DNA of 64,000 nt from Lepeophtheirus salmonis (GCF_016086655.4 NC_052135.2:14846363-14910362); one strand, 5' to 3'. Shown: positions 10,749 to 23,790, numbered from the stretch's first letter. Notes: a model not told the origin generated them from the letters alone. Program-made: numbers and translations.

Positions 10749-12510
10749 ATGTACATATATATTCGATATCCTATACTCCAATAATCGTGTTTCATCGATT
10801 TTTATTAAATTGTTTAACAGCTTATTTTTTGATTACCAAACTTTTTTCAATATTATTCACTTAATATATAATATCGCTATGATTAAAAGTATATGAATAC
10901 TCGTTTCCTTGTACATAATTAGATAGGCAGTATTTAAATTTTGTATCAAATAAGTACATGTTGAAACTGACTAATTATTGTATTACTTAATTATATATGG
11001 TGTATGTTAATACCAAATAAACATTGAATTTTTGTTTTCTTTACTTATCAACCAAGTAAACAAATTTTTATAGGTGACTTCAATCAATAAAAAAGTTACT
11101 AAATATTTTTTTCAAAGGGAAATTAGTGTCAGAGTAAAAAAGCCAGCGCCAGCATTTTATTAACAAAGGGACAAATAAGTATCGTAAAAGGGTGGGAGAG
11201 AATAACTTAACATATGTCTTAAAAAATAAATATGGGCCTTAGTTAGCATCAGTCCAGTATTGTAATAATAAAACAACTATTTGGATTGTTTAAATCAAAG
11301 TCCGAGACGCAAAAGTATAAGAAAACTATACTCTGCCCAGAAATAAGTAAGAAACAACAGCTGCACTTTCAGTAGAGCGAAAAGAGAATAAATATGAACT
11401 TTGAAGAGGATATCTAGGAAAGAATTGTAGTTGGAAAACTTTTGTAATGAAAATATTAGGACAGACTAATAAAATGTAAATTATTCCATTTTAAGGTTTT
11501 TTTATCCTGTTTTCTCTATATTAAGTCTACTTTATCTTTTTTATCATCTAGTTTCCTGCCCATGTGATACAATATATTCAATTTCTCACAAATCATTATT
11601 AATAAAGACATGACGCGCTGTAATGTCGCTGATGTCGTAATTTTAGGAGAGTCCGGTTGATGGGTTAATCTATCTAAGGTCAAAACATACCTAGAAGTGT
11701 ATAAACTTGTAAGGAGCAAAGATGAGTACTACACGAGTGGAATACCTTCCCTAACCAAGATTTCAATGCTCAATTGTTGGGTAAAGTATGTCTAAGACTA
11801 GATAAAAAAATATTGTATTATGAAAAAGAAATATCCATTTTATAGTAAAGGAAAGATAAACTAAGGGTATTGCTAAAATTGGTTTGTCTTCTACAAACAT
11901 ATAGATAGCTATAATCCAACTACATATTTCAATAGTTTATTTAAAAAAGACAATGCCATTTTGAGAGTCTATGAATAATATTAAGAATATACCCGGAGAG
12001 TAGTTGTTTGTATATTAAATAAAATCACTAAATGACTTATTAAAATAATAATAATGTTAAATAATTTTGAATAAAGGAAAATATATATTTGAATAAAGGA
12101 AAAAATATATTTGGAATTTTTTACATCTATAGTTAGGTTTACCTATCTATGTATATTTGAAATTTGCTAACCTGTCTATTTTTTTGTTAATGGAAAAAAG
12201 TGAGAAATATACTGACGATGCAAATTTTTGTGTTTTTTTTTTTGCATATGTACATAATTTCCTTTGATTATGAAAACATAAGTTTATTAAATAAGAAGAA
12301 TATAGCACAACAAATTTTTTTATTAATATATAAAAAACCAATACGTGAAAATCAAGGAAAATTGAGTAAATATGTTTGTGCAATAATTTATGTATATGGG
12401 GTTTTTTCCATTAGGAAATTGTGAGAGATTATTATGTTCAAAATTTAAATAAATCCTAGGTCCTTTGTGAAAATTGATTTCAATGACTTGTGAGTTACTT
12501 AAGTACTGAC

Positions 12511-12738
12511 TTTTTTTAATGTTACTTTAAGTGGTTAGATGGCGTTGCACCGATTAAGTATCATCAACATTGTAGTATAACAATTACTCCAACTAACGTA
12601 GGAATCTTCTGTGAAGTCAATCAACATAAAATATATTTCTTTCTTTAGGAGTCACCTGTGCGTGAACCTTCGCACATTGAGCTCAAGATACTAATTTCTT
12701 CCGAGCGCGTTGTCCATGAGCTACGGCGATTCCTCCGT
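12511..12738 (-). repeat. tRNA-derived SINE, copy 2
   Basis: Minus-strand head with TAGCTCATGGACAACGCGCT (A-box region) and AAGGTTCACGC (B-box region), followed by the same tail as the other copies and ending in A7. The head is the most GC-rich stretch nearby. Confidence 0.72.
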
Positions 12739-13099
12739 AGACTTGAGTTAATTCAAACTGAGCCGATAAGTTATAACAAGAAAGATAAAAACTTAAAAAG
12801 CTTCGCAAGCCCCTACATATTAAATAATTCTGCGACTTTTGTTTTGTTTTGCTTTTTGAGTATTGAGTACTAATAAGCTAACATTGGAATTAACTGTGAA
12901 ATCGTTGAGCTCGTTTCAAAACCGTCATATATGTTTAGTCTGTCTGTTAGAAAATAACTCAGGGACAGTAGGGCTACGAAAATCAAAACATCATTTGATG
13001 AAATTTAGTGATAAAAATCAAACCAACTCAATAAAAAGTAAGTTGACTCGGATTTTCAAAAAATTTTAAAATCGACTCACCATTTTGAAACGAGTTGAG

Positions 13100-13285
13100 A
13101 ATACACTCAGGAGAAATCATTCTCAATCTGTATATGTTTGATTCACGGTCGCACATGAAGAATTAAATATACTTTATGTTTATGGAAATTCAAAGACAAT
13201 TATGATAATATTAGTATAATTTTAAGTAATGAATCATCATTTCGACTCCATCTGACCAATTAAGTGAACATTATAAAAAGCAACG
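13100..13285 (+). repeat. tRNA-derived SINE, copy 4 (opposite orientation)
   Basis: The B-box segment GTTTGATTCACGGTCGCACA is at about 13136-13155 on the plus strand, then the family tail (AATATACTTTATGTTTATGG and CTCCATCTGACCAATTAA). The A-box half is eroded. Together with copy 2 it forms an inverted pair over about 770 bases. Confidence 0.62.
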
Positions 13286-13447
13286 TTATTTTATAGTAAC
13301 TAGCCAATTAAGTCCCTTTCTACATCTGTTTGACTATTTTATTTAATAGGGTATTTTTAATTTCAGTCTAGACCGAGACTATCAATAAATTATTGATGAC
13401 GTCATGTATATTTCAAAATAAAGGAAGAAAAAAGCTTATGGGAGATA

Positions 13448-14108
13448 CTGGATCGTGCAAAAGTTTTTAAACATTTTTTAAAACTTAATAACTCAGTATA
13501 TTCTACAACAATTTGATTTTTTTACTTATACAGGGAGCCCATAGTCTTCAAAAAAAAAAAAAGGTTGAAAGATTGTGGGAATTTCCGCTAAATCAGTTAT
13601 TGTGGTCAAATATGGCTCAAAGGCAGTTGTATACCGTGTCAAGGGGTTCCTGGATAAAGGCGCTGAAAGAACCACCAAAAAGTTGTGGTCTAATAAAATT
13701 GATGGTCTAATCAATGCCATTAAAAAGAAGCCGGATCTCTTCGTGACCCAAAATAGCCGTGAAGGTCAATGTCTAAAGGTCCACTGTACCAAAGCGCATC
13801 AAAGAGGATTTTAGTGTATCTTCCCAAGCCAAAAAAGTTATGTGCCTCTAGAATCCTAGACCTAGAAAGGGCTCTATCAATTATCATTGGATTGCTATGC
13901 CAGAGGTATACATCAAAAGCAAGCAAGGTCCACTAACACCTAATAGAAGCTGTTATTGCTACCTATGGTGGCCATACTCAAGTTTAATTATTTCTAAAAT
14001 CATTATTATAATTTATAGTAAAGAAAACATTTTGCATACTAAATGTATACACAATTATATCATTGTTTAATTCGTTCATTTTAGTCTAAACACTTTTGGA
14101 GCACCTGG
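13448..14108 (+). mobile_element. Internally deleted mariner-like element
   Basis: Terminal inverted repeats are imperfect but equal in length: left CTGGATCGTGCAAAAGTTTT, and the right end on the minus strand reads CCAGGTGCTCCAAAAGTGTT. TA flanks both sides (13446-13447 and 14109-14110), as expected for Tc1/mariner insertion. Inside, 13575-13814 encodes a transposase N-terminus (ISAKSVIVVKYGSKAVVYRV, KGFLDKGAERTTKKLWS). At about 13870-13985 frames resembling the C-terminal IEAVIATYGGH motif remain. The catalytic middle is gone, so it could only move in trans. Confidence 0.75.
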
Positions 14109-15264
14109 TAATTTATTGAAATCTGAGATACTTAATGTATTTACTGTTATCTTTAATGAAAATTTTCTAGTTAAATTTAATTAAACTTACACGAATTTGA
14201 TCAGAAATAAACGTTTCATTTCCTGTATTTTCAAATGTATTTTATCTACACAATATATACTAAGTAATATTGACAGTATCATAAAATAAGTAGGGATATT
14301 TATACATTTATATTAAAGAATATATAATATATGTAATAGGTAGGTAATGATGGTCCCTTCTTCATATAGTGCTATAACTTAATAATATCATGCCTTTGAT
14401 ATATATATATTTTACTCTTTTCATTTTTCTTTAGCTTAAATGAGGAACAAAACTCAATTTCCTGTTGGATATTTAAAAAATAAGAAAATGAAATAAATAA
14501 ATAATACCCTCGACACGACACGATAAACTAAAATTTATTTATTTTCTTATTTCTTTCAAAAATTATAGTAATTTATGATAGCCAACAGGGCTTTCACTCC
14601 CCTCCCCCCTCTTCATCCTCTCTTTCTCCATTTTTATATTTTTTTAATCGCTTTCATGTTTGTATTAATATATTTATATGCACAAGAGCTTAAAAAGTAT
14701 TTTGTTTGTGTCAAAAGTGAGTGCATGGCTTCTTTTTATCAACGGTAGGGAGTAGCCATTATTTTGAAGTAAGCAAAATATGTCCTAATTTGTACAATTA
14801 TGATACTAGCAGGAGTAGTGTGCATTACTCAGAGGTATTTGTGAAACTCTAACACTAATTAACTCAACTAAACGATTTACTTTTACAGTATTTTTAGTAC
14901 TTTCATTATCGTCTTATAATTTTATTGTACTTAAAGTTTGGTATCATTGATTTTATATATATGACAAAGTACTGAAGACTCACACTTAAGCGTCATTGTT
15001 GTAGTCAAGAAATTAAAGATTCTAAGGAAAAATACTATCGGAAGCTACGATAATAGTAGTGGGGAACAAGCCAGGATAGCGGCATTAGTCTAACTTCTCC
15101 CTTGTTAACAAATCCTTTGAATTTATTAATGAAAATCCATGTGGTCAAAATGCTAATAGGCCTACCTTAAATAATTATTCTTATAACACAATCTTTCTTC
15201 CCACACGAGATCAACAAGAACATTATAAAACCTTTCAGCGTTAGATTTACATAAGCTACTTTTT

Positions 15265-15791
15265 AGTGTTGAGATTTGGTCCAGCACCGATTTCTTTTTT
15301 TTTCAGTTCGGTCTTAAGTTATATATACCTCAATTTATGGACTGACTTTTTCGGTCTCATATATTATGAGAGACCATTTTTATTTCTGGATCAAATATGA
15401 TTAATTTTTAAAAAAAAACCTCCAAAAAGTACAGGATAAGCTCTAGAATAAATACTGTATACATTTAAGAGACGATGGGATCAAAGTTAATTATAACTAT
15501 CTCTGTTTAAACTTCGTATGACGTCATTGTTCTTGAAAAAACATATGATGTCATATTATAAACAATTTATTTGTAAAATCGGTCTAGACCGATTTTTTTT
15601 GGGACTAAATTAGACAGAATTTATCCTTTCGACCAATCTAGACCGAACTTTTCCTTTCGACCAATCTAGACAGAATTTTTATATGAGACCGGTTGAGACC
15701 GAGTTTTTTGATTGGACCGAACTAATTCAGTCGAATAAAAAATATAACGGTCTCAGACTGGTCTAGGATTTCCAGACTGAACCCCAACAGT
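15265..15791. repeat. GGTCTAGACC-family dispersed element, long copy
   Basis: Rich in GGTCT/AGACC words (for example AATCGGTCTAGACCGATTTT). Ends are loosely inverted: left AGTGTTGAGATTTGGTC, right on the minus strand ACTGTTGGGGTTCAGTCT. Other copies or fragments are at 13366-13425, 29937-30135, 34370-34515, 52130-52222, 55408-55830 and about 56925-57005. No reading frame; a nonautonomous element of unknown class. Confidence 0.65.
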
Positions 15792-16034
15792 CCTATTTTT
15801 GTTCCTGGCTTCAAGAGGGGTATTTTCGTTTTTAGACCAATGACACCTATTTTTAAGTTAAGTTAAGAATAACCTAACAATTTCGTTCGAGGGCACAAAC
15901 AAACTCCATTCTTTCTTTATCTAGGATCCCATAGAGATTGAGCTATTACTTGAATAGAAGGCACATTTTTCATGTGCTAAAATATTCTCTGCTACATATC
16001 TACAGCAATCAAAAGGAAGCGGAACGGTTCTAGG

Positions 16035-16094
16035 ATTTTACGCTCCGGGCAGTTTCGCCCAGATAAGTTCTGCCCTGGGAAATTTCGCCCTCAT
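16035..16094. repeat. 15-bp degenerate minisatellite, 4 units
   Basis: Units: ATTTTACGCTCCGGG, CAGTTTCGCCCAGAT, AAGTTCTGCCCTGGG, AAATTTCGCCCTCAT. A TTCGCCC/TTCTGCCC core recurs each 15 bases. It is a GC-rich island in AT-rich intron. Confidence 0.75.
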
Positions 16095-18001
16095 AGCATA
16101 AATGTATCTTCCACACATAGTTTAAGATTTAAAATGAGTCTCCCCTTAATTGAAGTCATTTGTAATGCATTTTTGCATTCAGTAGTGTGAAATGAGTGCA
16201 TTAAATTCAATATTAATATATTTTAAAATAGAACATATATCAAACGGTTTGAATTCATTATACTAAGAAACAGCAATTATTTCATATTAATTACTCAAAT
16301 GCCATAATTTCATAATTAATTACAAATAACTTCAAGTTGAAGGAAAGTAAGACCTTAAATTATATGAAATCAAAAAATACGAAATTACTTTTTCTCCAAC
16401 CTATTATATGCATTTTTTTTTAAATTTTGCAACAGCCCCCTATTACCCCCAAACTCAGGGTAATAGAGAACACCAAAGTTGCATTAGTGTAAATCCAATG
16501 ATTAGGTCTAGTGTTTTTTTTTACCTTTTAAATAGGTCCATAAGTCCCGGGCCTAACTACCAGACACTTCAAAAATGATAAAAATTTAAATGATATAACC
16601 GTACATACGTTTTTAAATCTAATTTCTAGGTAATGGAAAGAGTTTTTGAAAATAATTCGTTGTTTCCTTTAATGTATCTTTAAACATTTTTGTTAAGAAA
16701 CAAAGTTCCAGTTGGGATAAGCTAACCAATTCTTTTAAACTATAAGATCAATATTCAATAATTGTTGAGGAAATTGAGAAAAAAATTATAAAAATGATTT
16801 TTGATTGGCTTAGGTAGACAGAAAAAGAATAAATATTCTGTACATGAGAAGTTTAATACAGCTGCTGTGGTTGTATGTACGTAATTATATTGTTTTCCTA
16901 GTGAGGGTGAAATTTAATATTTTGACATATATTATTTCATTTTAAAGGGTTGTACTTCTATATGAAAAACAACTTTTAAATGGAATTTGAATAAGATATC
17001 AAATATATCCCTAAAGCATACCAAAATTAAATCAATGCCATGCCTGGTCACTTTTATATTTTTCTTTCTCTATCATTGGAAATTGTTTACAGCTTAAGAG
17101 CAAAATATAAATTAACTAATCAATATTCAGAACATTGATTAGGGAAAAGTTGTAAAAACTTCTACTTCTGAAAACAAATACAGTGTACTTTTAGGTAAGG
17201 TTAGTGGAATGAGTTAACGCCATCATAGACCAATAAAATGATTACATGAGTAGATATTTTTTTTTAAATAACGTTTCAAGTAACAATTGCAAAGATTCTA
17301 AATATTTATGCAAATAATCAAATTTAGAAAACGTGTCAATCAAAGAATTACGACACACAAAGAAATCTTATTTGTAGAATAGTATATGAAATAGAAAAGA
17401 AAGATTTGCTTGCTAAGAGAAATATAATCAAGTACTTTTCTCTAGAAAAATAAAATCACCTATTATATTATATTTAGGTACTCAATCATGAGTATAATTA
17501 AATAAACATACATAATAAAGAGATGTAATAGGTAAACATGTGATGAAAATTGAATTAAAAGTGAACGACATCCATAACTTTTAAAACATAATATTTCAAT
17601 AGAATTTAACATTAGAACGACATTTTTGATATCATTTTTACTTTACAATAATATGTTATATAATTTTCAAGCCTTAACCATAAAAAATATATTAATGGGC
17701 ATTAATAATTTGAACACTATTCTTAAACAAAGGTTCGGAGTTATATACTATTTAATGATCCCTAAAACAAACGGACGGTTTAGTTATGTGTCTCTCGAAA
17801 GTTGTGCTATACAACCGCCGTTCTAGTCTGTATTTCCAATTAATAGTTAAAAATAAATTTAGACTGTTTATTACATCTATTTTTTATTAATTATTTTTAA
17901 ACAAATGGTCTAATTTGCATTTCTTAAAAACAGGTGGGCTCATTTTTGTTCGCAAAGTGAGATGCTCTACCACCATTGTTCTAATCTTAAAAAGCACTTA
18001 C

Positions 18002-18124
18002 CATTTGCTAGTTTCCTCCAAACAATCATGGGTTCAGGGACCCCTGATACGCGACAGTGAAAAAATACGTCCTGGCCTTCAACCGCTTCCAAATCATGAG
18101 GTTTCGTGACCCATTCTGGTGGAA
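18002..18124 (-). CDS. Dscam: Dscam-like receptor, exon for N-terminal half of Ig8
   Basis: A short exon of 40 codons with PPEWVTKPHD at the A strand, Cys23 (VFFHCRVSGVPEP) and Trp35 (MIVWRK). The VPP-x-W start matches the usual opening of Dscam Ig8. The acceptor is ttttatatag and the donor is AATG|GTAAGT. Phase is 1 to 1; the split codon gives Glu with the next exon. It stands alone, with about 8.3 kb of intron before it and about 9.6 kb after it, both filled with repeats. Confidence 0.9.
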
Positions 18125-19239
18125 CTATATAAAATGATAATTATATTAGTATATACATATATGTGCCGAAAAGGAAGAACTGAAGTGCAGAAATGTGCAT
18201 AAGAGTGAACATTTGTGCAAAGAGATGATAAAGTGATTTTTGATTGCATGTGCAGCGTTTGGACTTATAAAGAATAAAAACAGTTAGAAAGTCAGCGGGA
18301 AAAATTGAATGGGGGAAAAACAGTATGACAGTTCATCTAATTTGATACACTTCTTCTTTATTCAGTTAAAATTGTCTGTCAAAACTTTTGATAGAGGGAT
18401 AATCTGATTATGACTTTATACAGGTTTTTGATCCCTTTTTTAATATATTTCAAATGTGCAGAATATAAATAGAATGTCGTCATTTCCATACCTCATTTAT
18501 CTACATTTTACTTTATTTAAAAGAGTTTCTTCATATATTATAAATATTATTAAATGAAAAGCAAAACTAGGCTACAATAATTATAAATCATTTTCTTTCA
18601 TTTTTTAACTTGCCTTTCTTTTTGCTTTATTCACACCTTTTATACCAATAAAAAGGACTGTAAATGTTAAATGATCTTTACCTGGGAGCCAATTAATATT
18701 TATTATTGCAATAAAAATTATTATTCTAAGCTTTTAGTTTCAGTTAGAAAACACAAAACTATATTTGCACCAATATCAACACTTTTACTCAAAGCATGAA
18801 GTGAAGTCTCCGTGTATAGGAATAAAGGAATTAAAAAAATGTATATGTAATTAGTCAATCATTTTGTAACGACAAAGTGAAAGGAAGTTTCATCTTGTAC
18901 GTGCATATAGATTAGAAATTGAACTGTTACTTCAATAAATAAAAACTTATTCGAAGAAAAAGATTAAAAAAAATATCAAACTTTCAAAAGTTTGAACGCA
19001 ATAGATCTTTGTATTTCTGAATGTATGTATGTACCAATATCATATATGAAAACATTTTCCCGATGGAAAAATTTATCGACATTATAAGGAACAAAAGTAT
19101 ATAATTCTATTAGTGCCTAGAGACAAGATCCTTCCTTATTTCATTTATCATCATAGCTAAAGTTGTAGTAAAATATGACTTATCGTTACACTAAAAAAGA
19201 AACCGAGAATGACAAGGTAACCCAGGTAATTTGAACCGT

Positions 19240-19400
19240 ATTTGGGAGAAGAGTAGCTTAACAGTCATGACTTTTATTTAAATTAGCTGCAAATAGCTAC
19301 AAGAGGAAAGAAATAAACAAAAATTCCATTCTGTATCTAAAATCACTTTGATGTCAATCTTCAATATTACTCTGAGTTTAACAAGGCTCACACTTAATAG
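19240..19400 (-). repeat. Dispersed repeat (TGATCTAATGAAA family)
   Basis: Shares GAAAGAAATAAACAAAAATTCC and the following CTCAATTTTACTCTGAGTT-like block with 10155-10320 and 38580-38965. Diverged; function unknown. Confidence 0.42.
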
Positions 19401-19721
19401 TCCCAACAAACCTTCATTATTACTCTCTGTCATTCATTAGGGCACAAAAAGTACTTATATATTCCCCCTCAAGAGTTAAATAAAACATAACAAAAGTGGA
19501 AAATAAAATAAAAAAACACTCTTCAGGTTACCAAGTAGAAAAAAAAAAATGTGACGTCAGATTATATTTTCAAAAAATCTAATTATATAAGTAGTTTTAA
19601 AAAACATGAGCTTGGACGAGCGCAACACTTTTTTAAGTTCCAACCTGAACTTTGTTTTTTTTTTTGTTTTATAATACTTTAATCATTACACAGGTGGGGA
19701 AATAGGCGATGAGAATTTTGT

Positions 19722-20449
19722 ACAAATGAATTGAACACAATAATCGAATTTATTTTTGTGTGCAGAATCCAAAAGGGATTGCAGTTTTTCTTTCAGTCAT
19801 TTGAATTGTAAAAGATCTGGAATTATAGTAATTTGGGACTAAATTATCGTTCAAAATCCATTTTTAGCCCTAAAACAATCCCCAAATTAAAAGTAGGATT
19901 AATGACACTTATGTAAAAGTGTTTTTCTTGATTCTGTATCGTGTTATGAACTCGATTTATTTCCATTTTTATGCTGAAAAATGATGAAAAATAATGTTGA
20001 CAATTTGCTAGTTCATCGGCCATAAAAAATGGGATAATAGTACAAAATAGAACAAAAATTCTTGGAGATCCATATTTTTTAAATGAATATTTTTACTCAA
20101 TTATACATAGAATATTTAAGTTATTACATACTTTATCACTCTGTATTATGAATAAGTCATTTGTTTCTAAAGAAGAGGGTCGATTTTCATCATTTTTCAG
20201 CCTAAAAATAAAATATATCGAGTTCAAAACAAGATACAGAATCAATAAAAACACTATTTATAAGGTTTGATAATCTCTGTATTAATTTGGGGATTGTTTT
20301 AGGGGTAAAAAACTACTCTGAATGATAATAGTCCCGAGTTATTATAATCATAAGTATTTCAGAATTCAAATGACTGAGAGAGAAACTGAGATCAGTTTTG
20401 GATTCTGCGCTTAAGGATAAATTGTTTTTTTGGCTTGAATTCATATGTG
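19722..20449. mobile_element. Foldback element with about 250-bp inverted arms
   Basis: Left arm 19722-19995 and right arm 20183-20449 are inverted copies. Shared blocks include GCAGAATCCAAAA, CAGTCATTTGAATT, CCCTAAAACAATCCCCAAAT, GATTCTGTAT and GCTGAAAAATGATGAAAA. The arms enclose about 190 bases of spacer. A single-arm relative lies at 9230-9600. It would form a long hairpin in RNA from either strand. No transposase inside. Confidence 0.82.
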
Positions 20450-20664
20450 AAAAATGAGTGTTCTCCTGTGTTATTCTTTAATTCTTGTAGAGTGAAAATT
20501 TAAATATATAGTAATCAATAGTGCTGAAATAGTTGCTTATTATATTTTTTCAAATTATTAGGACTATCATGTTGATTTTCGGATTTTTTACGAAAATTTT
20601 TTGCAATTATAATTATAGTTCTCATTTGTCTCCCAATCAACAGGGACTGTTTGCTTCTACCACA

Positions 20665-21530
20665 CAGGGTGATAACTCAAAAATTAGAATCCTCTTTGAG
20701 GCCGTCTAACCTCAGTTATAAAAGTACAACAACTTTATACTTGTTGCCGTTCGAAAAAGCTGACAAAAAGGTATAATTTGTTCTGTGCGTTTTTTTATGC
20801 GATCAAAAATGACCGAGCAACAAGAAAAAAGGTAGAGGTTGTGGGATCTCCTCAGCGCACAAGTTGATCTCCGACAAGAATATCTTCACAGTGGACGCTG
20901 TTCTGAACAAGAGAAATGATCGCTTCTTTGCTGAATCAAGAGCTCAGGTTCAGGGAACCTTCAGAACCACACATTCAGCTCAGGTCTTGTTCCTCGGCGT
21001 CGTGGCGTCCGACGGCAGTAAGATGAGCCCATACTTTTTTCTAGGCCAGCGAGAAAGTCACTATGGACGTCCACTACAAGGTCATCAGGCATCAAGTCTT
21101 GCTATGGTAGAAAGCTCGTTCCCCAGGGACAACTATGTGCTTAGCCATGACGGCGCCCCGGCACACATGTGCAAGAACTTGCAGAATTTCTGCAGGGATA
21201 ACATGCCGGAATTCTGGACTTTGTCCTCACCTGACGTGCATCTTAAGAGGGAAGACAAACAACACTTCTCACCCGAATGTCGATACCCTAAAGGCCGTTA
21301 TCACGGAAGAGTGGAACAACTTGTCCTCGGACTTCATCAAGGAAAGCTATGTCTCTGTTCGTTCCTGTATTCAAGCCATTATTTTGAATGGAGGGGACAT
21401 TTTGAATAAAAAGAGAAAAAAAATTGTTGAATAAGTGTATTCTACAATTTTGCTTTCAAAAAATTTCCATAAAAATGTGTAAAAGTGAAAGCAGCTTTCA
21501 AATTTATCTAATTTTTGAGTCCTCACCCTG
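20665..21530 (+). mobile_element. Mariner-like element, defective transposase
   Basis: Terminal inverted repeats are CAGGGTGATAACTCAAAAAT on the left and CAGGGTGAGGACTCAAAAAT on the right (minus strand). TA follows the right end; the left flank is CA. An ATG at 20809 starts MTEQQEKR and meets TAG at codon 9. Then the frame at 20864 reads FTVDAVLNKRNDRFF, FLGVVASDGSKM and SHDGAPAHMCKN (catalytic DD region). Near 21240 a deletion and frameshift remove the SPD-x-NP-x-D block, and the C-terminus (SHPNVDTLKAVITEEWNNLS, IQAIILNGGD) continues in another frame. Nonfunctional. Confidence 0.85.
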
Positions 21531-22876
21531 TAGTTATAGCCAGTCTTTTTTTCTGAATCAACAGGGACTGTTTGCTTCTAATATATATTTTATAATAATT
21601 CATAAAAATAGAGCATATTAATACTCATTCATACTGCAGTAAAGGGAGTCGCAAACCAATCACTTCCTTTTATATCTTTTCATGACATTCAAACTCTTTT
21701 TAAGCATTTTTCTCCTAATATATGTATTTTTGTTTGTATGTATGTATGTACATATCGACTTTTTGATGGAATTTACTCTTTTTTGTGTTTGTATATCTAC
21801 ATATATATTTGATTGTACTGAGCAGTGTATGTATAATATACACATATGTATATTCAGAAAGAGAGCGAAAGGCACGAAGAGGAGACATGTAAATTCAGAA
21901 AAATAATACATTATATATAGAAATTCAATTCAAACATTAAATGGGATTCTGCGCGTATTCAAGATATTTTGCACAAAAAAAAGAAGAATATAGAAAAAAT
22001 CTTATGTCAAAAGATAATAAAGATGGTAAATGTGAAGATATTATATCCCAAGAGGCTATTAAATTTCATATTCCAATAGACTTGTTATTATATATATTCA
22101 AACCAACAGAGGTATAATTTTATATTTAAATTTACATATTCAGAGATAGATTCATATATATATATATATACAAAGAAAAAGTTGAAAAAACGAAAGCTAA
22201 AAAAGGGGTCTTCATACATACTATGTAGGTACTAGGTACTATATACATAATATGGGTATATTTACTATATGTAGAATACACTTATTTGAATTGAAAGCAT
22301 TTCATTTGGCCAAGGAGACAGAAAAAGAAAGCCCCTTTTGAAAGGTTGAATAAGATAAAATAATGTGACACTCTTGGAGATTTCAAAATATATTTTAATC
22401 TGCGTTTTGAACAAAAAAAAATCCGTTCACTCTTTTAATTTTTTACAAAGCTTATTTTTGCTATATTTACGAAATAATAGAATTCAAATGTTTCAAGGAA
22501 TACTCCATACATGGGACATGCACTCTTTTTTCTCTATTCTTTTTCTTGACCAACTAATCGCTATTTTTTTTAAAGAATAGAATAGTTGTGAAAGAAAAAA
22601 TGAATTATACTTTAAACAATCGTATAATAAATGGCCTAACCCTCTAAGTAACCTTGATGTAAAAAAAAATGTAGGTATTTTTATTTCTTGTAAATGTTAC
22701 ACATCAAGTTTAGAGAGATTTTAACTCTTTAAATGGGTGGGTTTTGATTCTACCTTGAAAGTAATAAGTATTGTTGACCACTACTACTTTACGGTATCAA
22801 AATATCAGGCATTACATTTTGAACCATAAACATTCATACTTGAATAATATACCCAAAATGCAAAATATTCAAAATA

Positions 22877-23403
22877 AAGGGTGTCTCCTTAATTTTGTCT
22901 CACTAGAAAAAAAACTATAACAATAACCATGTTTTCCCTACTGACTGTACTTTAGTTGTGAGCTGTTTTGAAAGTTTTCGCAGGGATTGATGAGATTTTC
23001 CCAATGACTTTGCAATGCCAGTTTTTGCCACTCTGCTAAGCTTTTCAGGCTACTCTGATCGAGGTTTTTCTTCAAGGCTCTGTTCTTATTTGTGGTGGTT
23101 TCACCATCAAGAAATGAACGTCTATATACCTCCGACTTGCTTGAGTGACTCTAATACCGGCCTGAAGAAGGACAACAGCAGGTTTGCGAGAAACTTTACA
23201 AGGTTCAGCCGACTAAGTTTTTGAAAAAACAAAACGAAGTGTATTAAAAGCAACCCCACTGTCCAATGCATCACCATATTAACTTGATTGATTTAAACTT
23301 GTCTGCATTAAAGTACTGCTTCCATAAAAAATTTAGTGGATGCAGCACTGCTTCATAAGTGAGCTAGCCTATTATTTCAGCAACACCAAAACGAGACACC
23401 CTT
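22877..23403 (-). mobile_element. Short Tc1/mariner-type element with transposase debris
   Basis: Inverted termini AAGGGTGTCTCC (left) and AAGGGTGTCTCG (right, minus strand), with TA next to the left end. On the minus strand the remnant LSRVAKTGIAKSLGKSHQS and LRKLSKQL resembles the helix-turn-helix region of a Tc1/mariner transposase. It has many stops and no catalytic domain. About 527 bases, so nonautonomous. Confidence 0.65.
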
Positions 23404-23559
23404 ATTCAATTCTTCCTTTCATTTTATAAATATTAATTGTTATTTAAATCGTGTGTACTGTTAGCTGGCCCGCTTTTTTTGAAGTGGTAATCTGAAGAAT
23501 GAGTTTTTTCCTCAGCTGCTCTCATTATTATTTAACTCCTCTGCAGTGAACTTATTCCA

Positions 23560-23790
23560 TTTTTTTTTTTTAAATTTCCTTTAATTGATTAGATGGAGTT
23601 GCACTGATTAAGTATAAGTAAACATTATAGTATTAGATTTGCTCCATCTGACCTAGGAATCTTTTTGTGAAATCCATGAACATAAAGTATATTTCTTTGT
23701 CTAATAATAACCTAGGCGCGAAAATACACAAATTAAGTTCAAGAGAATAACTTATCCCGAGCGTGTTGTCCGTAAGCTACAGCGATTACT
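23560..23790 (-). repeat. tRNA-derived SINE, copy 3
   Basis: Minus-strand head with TAGCTTACGGACAACACGCT, the family tail, and an A12 tail (the T run at 23560-23571 on the plus strand), as expected for a retroposed SINE. Confidence 0.74.

Larger units (their letters stand above)
8394..18001 (-). other. 9.6-kb intron within Ig8
   Basis: A repeat-filled intron. It contains foldback-family sequence (9230-10140), a dispersed repeat (10155-10320), a 31-base tandem duplication (10690-10748), two SINE copies, an internally deleted mariner (13448-14108), a GGTCTAGACC-family element (15265-15791) and a 15-base minisatellite (16035-16094). No additional Ig-type exon was seen on the minus strand. Confidence 0.65.
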
